From: Proteus vulgaris
GTDB lineage: Bacteria > Pseudomonadota > Gammaproteobacteria > Enterobacterales > Enterobacteriaceae
Direction of reading: 5' to 3'
DNA length: 64,000 nucleotides
Assembly: GCF_023100685.1 (NCBI RefSeq)
Contig: NZ_CP090064.1
Location: forward strand, 2,232,001-2,296,000
Under the pieces are notes generated by a model. That model ran no database searches. It saw only the letters and a list, made by a program, of their open reading frames with translations, and was not told where the DNA came from. Positions 9,390 through 16,528 of this stretch are shown piece after piece. Numbering within the stretch: the first letter of the stretch is position 1; each line of letters starts with the position of its first letter. The translations under genes were made by a program, and so were the position numbers.

Positions 9390-9415
9390 GAAAATTATTA
9401 CTTAACAAGAAGGGC
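9375..9415 (+). promoter_or_regulatory. RBS-sequestering attenuator hairpin of cat
   Basis: Left arm GCCCTTCTT (9375-9383) is perfectly complementary to right arm AAGAAGGGC (9407-9415). A second inner pairing is TAAG (9387-9390) with CTTA (9401-9404). The right arm contains AAGAAGGG, the cat Shine-Dalgarno sequence, 7 nt before the cat ATG. There is no T run, so it is a translational rather than a transcriptional device. Confidence 0.8.
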
Positions 9416-9421
9416 TTAAAA

Positions 9422-10063
9422 ATGAATTATAAAAAAATCGATTTAGAACAATGGCATAGAAAAGAACACTTTTTACATTATCGTCATAACTTGCAATGTG
9501 GTTTTAGTTTGACAACTAAGTTAGATATTACGGCCTTAAGGGATATATTAACTAAAAATAATCTTAAGTTTTACCCTGTAATGATCTATTTGATTGCAAA
9601 AACGGTAAATTATTATCCTGAATCTAGAATGGCAATAAAGAATGATGAATTGGTTATTTGGGATTATATCAATCCTGCATATACGATTTTTCATCCAGAA
9701 ACGGAAACTTTTTCAGAGTTATGGAGTAAATATGTTGAAGATTGGCGTTCTTTTTTAAAAGAATATAAGCAAGATTATCAAAAGTATAAAGATAATCTGA
9801 ATCTATCTGCAAAACCTAATTTACCTGAAAATCATTTCTGTATTTCGATGATCCCGTGGGTAAGTTTTGATGGATTTAATTTAAATGTTGCTAATGTAAA
9901 AGATTATTTTCCTCCTATTTTTACTATGGGAAAATATATTCAACAAAATGAAAAATTTTTATTACCAATATCCATTCAAGTACATCACGCTACTTGTGAT
10001 GGTTTTCATATAGCAAGGATGATTAATAAACTTCAAGAGTTATGTGATGAGTTTTCAGTTTAA
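9422..10063 (+). CDS. cat: type A chloramphenicol O-acetyltransferase
   Basis: 213 residues, the normal length for trimeric CAT. It transfers acetyl from acetyl-CoA to the 3-hydroxyl of chloramphenicol and so inactivates the drug. Recognisable blocks are LEQWHRKEHF, MAIKNDELVIWD, YTIFHPETETFSELW, PWVSFDGFNLN and the catalytic VHHATCDGFH near the C-terminus. It is close to the Proteus chromosomal CAT as I know it. The ATG at 9422 is supported by AAGAAGGG upstream; a GTG at 9335 in the same frame would read through the leader region and is rejected. Expression is probably chloramphenicol-inducible through the leader ORF and hairpin upstream. Confidence 0.95.
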   Translation: MNYKKIDLEQWHRKEHFLHYRHNLQCGFSLTTKLDITALRDILTKNNLKFYPVMIYLIAKTVNYYPESRMAIKNDELVIWDYINPAYTIFHPETETFSELWSKYVEDWRSFLKEYKQDYQKYKDNLNLSAKPNLPENHFCISMIPWVSFDGFNLNVANVKDYFPPIFTMGKYIQQNEKFLLPISIQVHHATCDGFHIARMINKLQELCDEFSV

Positions 10064-10085
10064 CCATATTGACTTTTAGATAAAA

Positions 10086-10122
10086 AACTCGCCCTTTTAT
10101 CAATTAAATAAAAGAGCGAGTT
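10086..10122. terminator. bidirectional terminator between cat and the hydrolase gene
   Basis: AACTCGC-C-CTTTTAT pairs with ATAAAAG-A-GCGAGTT around a short loop, with A and T runs on both sides. It lies between two converging genes and can terminate both. Confidence 0.8.
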
Positions 10123-10154
10123 ATTAAAAATCTGTTCAAATATAAATTAAATTA

Positions 10155-11147
10155 TTATCGAACTTGTTTATTGATCCATTTTATTTCTTCATTAGTGAAT
10201 CGAATATTGCTTTCTTTATTTGTATCAGTATCTTGTAAAATTTTATCTTTAATTAATTTACTGACTGGAACAATAATATTAAAGTGATCACCATTTTTAA
10301 TACTATATATTTTTAATGGAATATCATGCACCATTGCAACGGCACGTAGCTCATTAAACTCATTCCAAAAATAGTCTCGTCCTTCAAAATAAAAAGTTGG
10401 TGTTTTTATTGATTTAATATAACGATATACAGATCGAACATTAAATTCCTCTTCCTTATTTCTATCAAAAGGTAACTCAACTATCATATCCCCTTCAGCT
10501 CTTAATTTAAGATCAGGTATTCCACCTAAAGAGAAAACAGCTCTAAATTTATCACTATATTCACTCGCTAATAATGCACGTGTTCCTCCAGTGCTATGTC
10601 CAACGACATAGATACGTTTAGCGTCAATGTAAGGCAATGATGCTAAATATTCTCTCGCTGATTCAAGATCTTCCAATTCGCCATAGAACATTTCATAACG
10701 ACCAGGATTGGTATTTTCACCTCGAAAAGATGGGATCATCAGTACCATATTGGGATCTCGGAAAATAGCACCTGTTTGGTCATTATCAGCCGGTTTAGGT
10801 TGCCAAAAATAGTCATCACCTCCTATTCCACCGTAGCCTCCATTTAGCCAGATCACAGCAGGTAATTTCGTTTTTTTGTTTGCTGGAGGTGGTGTTAAAT
10901 AGGCATACATATCACCGGGTTTGGCTGGGTATTTAATAACATTAAATATTTCTGGTGGCGCTTCCCAAGGTGGATCAATATTATCAAAACTGTCATTTAT
11001 AATTTCGGTTTTAAAACGCTGATGTGCTTCAAATAAAGTTTCATCACGAATTTCGATATCTGCATTAACAGAAAAAGAGCTAATACTTACCAAAGAAAAA
11101 AGAATTGCAGGAACAATTTGTTTAAAATTCATCATTTTTATATTCAT
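10155..11147 (-). CDS. secreted alpha/beta hydrolase (prolyl-oligopeptidase/DLH type)
   Basis: 330 residues from the ATG at 11147, chosen because AGGGAAG lies 9 bp upstream. The N-terminus has a signal peptide (KQIVPAILFSLVSISSFSVNA), which suggests a periplasmic product. The nucleophile elbow GHSTGG follows DAKRIYVV, and YLNGGYGG-like oxyanion residues (WLNGGYGGIGG) precede it. An acidic loop and GDHFNI near the C-terminus supply the catalytic His. The substrate is unknown; peptidase or esterase activity is plausible. It is a single gene converging on cat. Confidence 0.75.
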   Translation of the reverse strand: MNIKMMNFKQIVPAILFSLVSISSFSVNADIEIRDETLFEAHQRFKTEIINDSFDNIDPPWEAPPEIFNVIKYPAKPGDMYAYLTPPPANKKTKLPAVIWLNGGYGGIGGDDYFWQPKPADNDQTGAIFRDPNMVLMIPSFRGENTNPGRYEMFYGELEDLESAREYLASLPYIDAKRIYVVGHSTGGTRALLASEYSDKFRAVFSLGGIPDLKLRAEGDMIVELPFDRNKEEEFNVRSVYRYIKSIKTPTFYFEGRDYFWNEFNELRAVAMVHDIPLKIYSIKNGDHFNIIVPVSKLIKDKILQDTDTNKESNIRFTNEEIKWINKQVR

Positions 11148-11254
11148 ATCAATCAACTTCCCTATAGATTATTTAAGTCGTGAGATAATAGCATAGGTTG
11201 TTTGAGGTTTATAAATAGAGATTTTTCGATAAATTAAAAATTCAAGGTAGAAAA

Positions 11255-11278
11255 AAAGCATCTCAATTGAGATGCTTT
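11255..11278 (-). terminator. terminator, probably the original ahpF terminator displaced by the prophage
   Basis: AAAGCATCTC-AATT-GAGATGCTTT is a perfect stem with a 7-base A run on its left (a T run in the leftward transcript). It lies 36 bp beyond the left-hand copy of the ahpF 3' end, where the ahpF terminator would have been before integration. Confidence 0.65.
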
Positions 11279-11314
11279 TATAATGTAAAAGAGTTAATTT
11301 TTAAACCTAGCTTA

Positions 11315-11366
11315 CTTATTTTGCACTCGTGCGAATTAAGTAATCAAATGCGCTAAGTGAGGCTTT
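11315..11366. repeat. left attachment-site repeat (attL), copy of the ahpF 3' end
   Basis: 52 bp matching 19418-19469 with four differences; the last 27 bp are identical. On the minus strand it still reads as the end of AhpF ([15 protein letters not shown] then TAA). The differences from the functional copy are three silent changes and one Thr-to-Ser change. Confidence 0.85.
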
Positions 11367-11413
11367 TTATACTGCTTTAATAGATTGATATAAAAGGATT
11401 TAATCAGCGTCAA

Positions 11414-11432
11414 TGTCCACATATTGACCACA
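11414..11432. promoter_or_regulatory. paired integrase arm-type sites, left end
   Basis: TGTCCACA (11414) and TGACCACA (11425) lie 11 bp apart, centre to centre. They match the TGTGGACA-type arm sequence I recall for P2 integrase, on the opposite strand. A pair with the same spacing lies at the right end of the element. Confidence 0.6.
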
Positions 11433-11438
11433 TTTCGG

Positions 11439-11485
11439 AAAGCCTCTTGAAATGAACAACCTAAGTTCAAAAAGAGAGGCTTTTT
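11439..11485 (+). terminator. hairpin with T run inside attL arm
   Basis: AAAGCCTCT (11439-11447) pairs with AGAGGCTTT (11475-11483), with an inner TGAAC/GTTCA pairing, and a T run follows. It looks like a rho-independent terminator that shields the cargo from outside transcription. The rest of 11486-11660 is A+T-rich and probably holds the promoter of the AIPR gene. Confidence 0.55.
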
Positions 11486-11660
11486 GTTAATTACTGTTAA
11501 TTAATACAGTATATTTTTTATCTATATAACAAACTTAATACTTATTCCAATAGTATTTCATCAATAATGTGATTATTTACCCAAAAATAATATTTTCCGC
11601 ATGAATATATTTATTTATAAGGTAAATTTATTTCTAAATTTTATTTTTGAGGATATTAAG

Positions 11661-13460
11661 TTGAATAAAAAATACACAAGTTTTGATGATAGTGACTTTA
11701 TTTCAGCATTAAAAAAAAGAGAAGATCTGGAAATTTTTGAAGAAAATAAAGAAGCTGTATTTGCTTTAGAATTGTTCTTTGGTTTAGATGATGCATTAAA
11801 TACAATATCTTCAGCAATTACTGGAGGTAGAGATGATGCTAAAATAGATATTTTATTTGTTAGCCGAGAACTTAGATCTATTGTTATGATACAAGCTTAT
11901 GAAGCTCAATCATTTAAACCAACCGCTAAAGGTAACAAAGGTGCTGATTTATCATACGCAATAGGAGTTTTACTTAGTTCATCTCTTGATGATATTCCAG
12001 TAGAAATTCGTCCTCATGTTTCTGATGCTAGAGATGCTTTATCAGCAGGCGAAATAGATATTATTCACATTTGGTATGTACATAATTGCCCCGAAAGTGA
12101 GCAAATAAAAAAACAAATGGAGCCAATGTCAACACCAATGCAAGAACAACTAAAAAAATATAATAATGAAAAAATTAATGTTAAAGCCAGTATTCGCGAA
12201 ATTGGACTAGAAACTTTAGATGAATTATATAAATCATCTACACAATCTATAATTATCTCTGATGAAATATCTTTTCCTGAAAATAGAGTTGGTTTTCTTA
12301 AAAAAAATTCTGATTGGGAAACTTTTGTTACAACAATTAATGGAAAATGGTTAGCGGATATCTATAAAAAGTATACATCTACAGAATTATTTAGTGCAAA
12401 CGTAAGAAATTTTATGGGAGCCAATAATAAAGATAATGATAAAATCATAAATGCAGGTATACAACGTTCATCAAAAGAAACGCCTCATGATTTTTTTGTA
12501 TTTAATAATGGAATTACAGCATTAGTTCATGACTTTAATATCGTCACTGAAGAGAGTCAAAAATACTTAAAAAGTATTAAAGGAATTTCTATAGTTAATG
12601 GAGCCCAAACAACTGGTTCACTTGGAACATTAAAGAAAGAAGTAAAATTAGATGAAATAGAAATAGGTATACGCTTTATAAAGTGTGAAAATAAAAAATT
12701 AATAGAGGAAATAACTCGGTACAACAATAGCCAAAACAAAGTTATTCAATCAGACTTTAGAGCTAATGATCCTATACAAAAAAGATTAAGACAAGAGTTT
12801 TCAAAGCACAAGTCAGGAAATTATGATGGTGGTTTACGTGGAGTACCTTGTGCAAATAAAAAATTAAAAATAGATGCTCATACAGCTGCTCAAGCTTTAA
12901 TGGCATGGCACGGTAGCCCATATGATAGCTATCATAATAAAATGAAAATATGGGAAGATGATAATCTTTATCAAAAAGTATTTAATCCTTCCATTACAGC
13001 AAGACATGTCATTTTTATCTATACACTACTTGAAGCTTGTAATATTTTACAAGAAGAATTAAAAAATAAGGATAGAAAATCTAAAATCAAAGAGCACGAA
13101 AAAAATTTCCTATCATTTTTAAATGAAAGAGGAAGTTCTTTTTTAATAATACATGCAATTAGACGTATAATTGAAGTAATTATCGAAAATAGTATCAAAT
13201 CACCATATCGTATTGGTTTTAAAGATACTGTTACTAGGAATGACTGTATTAACTTATGGAAAGATTTATTAACTATTTCTTCTTTCCAGTTACAAATGCT
13301 AAAACCAGGATTAAAAAATCGATTATCGAACCAATCTGCAATAAAAGATAGTTGTGGCCAATTTGAAGCTATATTTGGTACAACATTTTTAATGTCTAAG
13401 CAAAAAGATCCTACAAATCCGTACATGAATTTTATAAAAAATATTGTAAATAAAATATAA
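11661..13460 (+). CDS. AIPR-family (abortive infection phage resistance) protein
   Basis: 599 residues from the TTG at 11661, which I prefer because GAGG lies 8 bp upstream. An ATG at 11601 in frame lacks any ribosome binding site and would add 20 hydrophobic residues. The AIPR domain (PF10592) is visible in the middle: FFVFNNGITALVHDF, SIVNGAQTTGSL, IRFIKCENK, ITRYNNSQNKVIQSDFRAND. AIPR proteins were named from abortive-infection systems; their biochemistry is poorly known. The gene sits between ogr and the left attachment site of a decayed P2-like prophage and is intact while its phage neighbours are broken. Its A+T content is well above that of the phage genes, which suggests it is a later acquisition. 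Confidence 0.85.
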   Translation: MNKKYTSFDDSDFISALKKREDLEIFEENKEAVFALELFFGLDDALNTISSAITGGRDDAKIDILFVSRELRSIVMIQAYEAQSFKPTAKGNKGADLSYAIGVLLSSSLDDIPVEIRPHVSDARDALSAGEIDIIHIWYVHNCPESEQIKKQMEPMSTPMQEQLKKYNNEKINVKASIREIGLETLDELYKSSTQSIIISDEISFPENRVGFLKKNSDWETFVTTINGKWLADIYKKYTSTELFSANVRNFMGANNKDNDKIINAGIQRSSKETPHDFFVFNNGITALVHDFNIVTEESQKYLKSIKGISIVNGAQTTGSLGTLKKEVKLDEIEIGIRFIKCENKKLIEEITRYNNSQNKVIQSDFRANDPIQKRLRQEFSKHKSGNYDGGLRGVPCANKKLKIDAHTAAQALMAWHGSPYDSYHNKMKIWEDDNLYQKVFNPSITARHVIFIYTLLEACNILQEELKNKDRKSKIKEHEKNFLSFLNERGSSFLIIHAIRRIIEVIIENSIKSPYRIGFKDTVTRNDCINLWKDLLTISSFQLQMLKPGLKNRLSNQSAIKDSCGQFEAIFGTTFLMSKQKDPTNPYMNFIKNIVNKI

Positions 13461-13525
13461 AATAAAAAATGAAACTAAGATCCCCTGAGTTTTTATAGTA
13501 CAATTTTTCTCTCCGGGGATTTCCA

Positions 13526-13744
13526 TCAAATCCCCAACGCCTGCTGACAACACTTATCAAGATGTGGCTCTACTCGTTCAATCAATTGAGGCTTTGAAAT
13601 AAACCGCGTTACGGTTTCATGGCTGACGAACGTCGCGCCACAATTGATATTCTGACACTGGTTATAACGTTCTTTGGTATCGGAAGATATTTGCTGACTA
13701 CTACGAGTATGTGCGGCATGACCACAAACAGGACAAATCATCAT
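13526..13744 (-). CDS. ogr: Ogr/Delta-family late-gene transcription activator
   Basis: 72 residues, the length of P2 Ogr. A zinc finger is visible: CPVCGHAAHTRSS near the N-terminus, then CQNINCGATF, so four Cys arranged C-x2-C and C-x4-C. Ogr recruits RNA polymerase to P2-family late promoters through the alpha subunit C-terminal domain. It lies directly downstream of gpD on the same strand, as in P2, and is the only small phage gene left intact here. With the late operons deleted it has no obvious local target. Confidence 0.9.
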   Translation of the reverse strand: MMICPVCGHAAHTRSSQQISSDTKERYNQCQNINCGATFVSHETVTRFISKPQLIERVEPHLDKCCQQALGI

Positions 13745-13796
13745 AAACGGGTTACCTCTTTATGATGTGGAAATTACCTGTAATTATACACAGGCA

Positions 13797-14279
13797 CTAT
13801 TCCTTATCCATATCTATATCACTGCTTTTGACTTCTAATTCTAACGAGGTGGTAAACCCGCTATTGTTCAGCGAATGGCTCACCGTGACCAACGTCCAAT
13901 AAGCATTATCAATCTCAGGTTTAAAACCGCTCACTTGTACCGGTAACTCAGGAAAGAGATCTGCACGCCCTTTCGCCAGCGTAATACTAAATGAAGCAAC
14001 ACCTCGCTGTATTTTTTCCCACGCGGCTTTCGCGGCGCGTTCGGCATTGGTTTTACTCGCGTAAGTATGAGACAACACCATCACGTTACCTTCTTCACCG
14101 ACAAGGTACTCCCCTTGTTTCTCTTCTTCTTTTTTCGGTTTATCAGTAGTGGGTTTTCTGCGCCTAATTTGTGATTGTGTTTTCTCTTGCGGTTTACGGG
14201 TATTTAAATAATTTGCAGTCACGCCGGTATAAGCGCCTCTATCGACCAATGAAAAACGGTGTCCATCTCCCACACTACC
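13797..14279 (-). pseudogene. D: P2 gpD-like late control / tail protein, C-terminal fragment
   Basis: About 160 codons are open, against roughly 380 in full P2-family gpD. The surviving part is the C-terminal third: GDGHRFSLVDRGAYTG, a Lys/Arg-rich linker, KTNAERAAKAAWEKIQRGVASFSITLAKGRADLFPE, and GFTTSLELEV. It has no proper start. The reading frame runs into the terminase fragment near 14280, where a large deletion fused the tail end of the late region to the terminase gene. It is clearly non-functional as a tail hub protein. Confidence 0.85.
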
Positions 14280-14366
14280 ACAGAAAGCGGTAACCGCCTC
14301 ACTTATGAAGCCTCAGGCGGACACGCTGACCTTGCGTGGGCAACGATGCACGCCCTTTTCAACGTG
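14277..14366 (+). pseudogene. P: terminase large subunit (gpP) C-terminal fragment
   Basis: A + strand frame reads SGNRLTYEASGG then HADLAWATMHALFN, the typical end of P2-family terminase ATPase subunits. Only about 30 codons survive. The upstream side is fused to gpD sequence at the deletion junction; the downstream side runs into the portal gene Q, the normal P-Q operon order. Confidence 0.7.
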
Positions 14367-14383
14367 GCACCGCCAATAACAGC

Positions 14384-15340
14384 ATGGAAGCCTTTACCTT
14401 TGGTGATCTCGCTCCGGTGTTAGATAAACGAGAAATCTTTGATTATCTGGAATGTGCGCAAATTGATAATTGGTATGAGCCCCCAATTAGCTTTGATGGG
14501 TTATCAAAATTATTTCGCGCTGCGACTCATCATAGTAGTGCAATTTATGTCAAACGTAATATTTTAGTCAGCACATTTCAGCCTAACCGTCTTCTCTCTA
14601 AGTTAGACTTTAGCCGGTTTGCGCTCGACTTCTTAACATTCGGCAATGCCTATCTTGAACGGCGTAATAATATGGTGGGTAATTTATTAAAACTCACACC
14701 AACACTGGCAAAATATACCCGTCGTGGTGTTGCCGATGACAGTTATTGGTTTGTACGTTACGGCTATGACTCACAACCTTATGAGTTTAAACCCGGCAGT
14801 GTATTTCAGTTATACGAACCCGATTTAAATCAAGAGTTGTACGGGTTACCGGAATATCTGGCGTCCACCATGTCAGTGCTACTGAATGCTGTTCCGTCTT
14901 AAGTATTATCGTAATGGAAGCCATGCCGGATTTATTTTATACGTCAGTGACGCATCACAAAACCAAAGTGATATTGATAAAATCCGTAAAGCAATGCAAA
15001 ACTCAAAAGGTCCCGGCAATTTCCGCAACTTGTTTATCCATGCACCGAACGGCAAGAAAGACGGCGTACAAGTTATTCCACTAAGTGAGATTGCGCAAAA
15101 GATGAATTTCTTAATATCAAGAATGTCAGCCGTGACGATATGTTAGCGGCACACCGCGTACCACCTCAAATGATGGGGATCATTCCACAAAATACCGGTA
15201 GCTTTGGTGACGTTGAGAAAGCGGCAAAGGTTTTCTTTCGTAATGAGTTGGCACCACTGCAAAGCAAGATATTACAGATTAATGATTGGTTAGGTGAAGA
15301 AGTGATTAAGTTTGATAAGTACACATTGGATGATGAGTAA
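14384..15340 (+). pseudogene. Q: phage portal protein (gpQ, PBSX/P2 family), two frameshifts
   Basis: The protein matches P2 gpQ along its length: TFGDLAPVLDKREI, YEPPISFDGLSKLFRAATHHSS, IYVKRNILVSTF, YTRRGVADDSYWFVRYG, QELYGLPEYLAS, then KYYRNGSHAGFILYVSD, VIPLSEIA, AAHRVPPQMMG, SFGDVEKAAKVFFRNELAPLQ. The reading frame breaks near 14893, where about a dozen bases of the expected NESATLFR region are missing, and again near 15090 just after VIPLSEIA. The normal gene encodes the dodecameric portal of the P2 head. An in-frame ATG at 14336 would extend it into terminase sequence. Confidence 0.9.
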
Positions 15341-15352
15341 ATATTAATAGAA

Positions 15353-15388
15353 AATATCTTGGAAAAGTATAATTTTTTCCAAGATATT
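15353..15388. terminator. bidirectional terminator between portal remnant and RES gene
   Basis: AATATCTTGGAAAA pairs with TTTTCCAAGATATT around a short loop, giving a 14-bp stem that lies between converging genes. Confidence 0.75.
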
Positions 15389-15410
15389 AACAAAAAATAA
15401 AGTGGTATTT

Positions 15411-16265
15411 TTATTTTTTTATTACTGTGGAAGAAACTTCACCATTTATAATTTCAGGAAATATTTTTTTTTGCCATTCAGAATCAATCTTATGGTAACG
15501 TATATTATTTGATACTTTATCAAAATCAATTACATATTTTACATTATAATTTCCATTAGGTAATTTTTTAGGATTACAAATAATAACCCCCATAAGATTA
15601 AGACAATCTTTTGATTTTTTGGGTAAAAATGCAACATTAAATTTTTTAGATGACTGTATAGAACGATAACACCAAGCATCTTGCTCAGGGTAACTAAAAT
15701 ATGAATTTGCAATCGCGTGAGTAATCGAATAGCGATTTTCCTCACCATTTTCAACAACTATTGAAAACTCCTCATTTAAAAATGAATATAATAGTTTTGT
15801 TTTATTATCTTTAGGTAAACTAGAGTTTTCATAGTCTCCCAATACAGTATATTTTATTTTTCGATATGACTTATATACCATGATTGCTATATATGAATTA
15901 TCTCTCGCTCTAGCTTCATCAATAGCTAGTTCAAAATCATCAGGACAACAATATAAAATACTTTCATTTATATTATTTAGTCGACCTCTTGTTTTTATAA
16001 TATATTCAGGTGGTTCCCAAGCATCTTCAATTCTAGATATTGTTTTAAAAGGATTACAAATATCTTCTGAAGGAATGGGGCGAACTCGATAAAAAGGAGT
16101 TCCTATATCATAGATTTTCATTTCAACCGGACAAATATAATTGTCCCCAAATATAGACATAAGCTCAAGAGTAATATCTCCTTTATTTACTCCTTTTTCT
16201 ATATTATTCCTAAAGTTATCCATTCTTTTCTTTATTTCATTATCATCAATATTAGAAGAAAACAT
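15411..16265 (-). CDS. RES-domain protein, putative NAD+-degrading toxin / defence effector
   Basis: 284 residues. The RES fold signature is visible in the middle: FYRVRPI (Arg60, Arg62), then GRLNN at 94-98, SILYCCP (Tyr105) and FELAIDEARA (Glu117). These are the Arg/Tyr/Glu positions used by RES NAD+ glycohydrolases or phosphorylases. RES toxins normally pair with an Xre-like antitoxin upstream; no such gene is present here. The first 50 residues and the C-terminal 100 are extra compared with a minimal RES toxin (about 150-160 residues). AAAGGATAT precedes the ATG. The gene lies between portal Q and the cos remnant, is intact and is very A+T-rich, like cargo. Confidence 0.7.
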   Translation of the reverse strand: MFSSNIDDNEIKKRMDNFRNNIEKGVNKGDITLELMSIFGDNYICPVEMKIYDIGTPFYRVRPIPSEDICNPFKTISRIEDAWEPPEYIIKTRGRLNNINESILYCCPDDFELAIDEARARDNSYIAIMVYKSYRKIKYTVLGDYENSSLPKDNKTKLLYSFLNEEFSIVVENGEENRYSITHAIANSYFSYPEQDAWCYRSIQSSKKFNVAFLPKKSKDCLNLMGVIICNPKKLPNGNYNVKYVIDFDKVSNNIRYHKIDSEWQKKIFPEIINGEVSSTVIKK

Positions 16266-16323
16266 AATATATCCTTTAATTTTTCATTAACTTTTAGCTT
16301 AACGTTTGGCCCCTCAAAACGCA

Positions 16324-16342
16324 ATCGTGACCCCGCCACGCC
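16324..16342 (-). other. P2-family cos-like site remnant
   Basis: The minus strand reads GGCGTGGCGGGGTCACGAT, a G+C-rich patch inside very A+T-rich surroundings. It resembles the P2 cohesive end (GGCGAGGCGGGG...) at 11 of 12 leading bases. Its position, just beyond the portal gene, is where cos lies in P2. The rest of 16266-16528 holds no gene and includes the promoter and AAGGAG of the KAP gene. Confidence 0.55.
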
Positions 16343-16528
16343 CGCGCACTAAATGTGTCGATTTTTATGCAGATGCAAATTCTCATCATAGCGCCTGCAA
16401 TGGCATTAGTGTATATAAAAAATGACGGCACAATAGATTCAATATCATGCAAAATTATTCAGAATTGCTTACCATGCAATAGTAACTATCTAAATAGATT
16501 TCATATTAAACGTATTTAAGGAGTTGTT

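Noticed and set aside
9335..9421. N-terminal extension of CAT from GTG 9335
   Set aside because: The added 29 residues are not CAT-like, and the leader ORF and attenuator explain the region better; the ATG at 9422 has AAGAAGGG and gives the standard CAT length.
14886..15340. Short ORFs after 14886 as independent genes
   Set aside because: Their products are consecutive pieces of one portal protein (gpQ), separated by two frameshifts.
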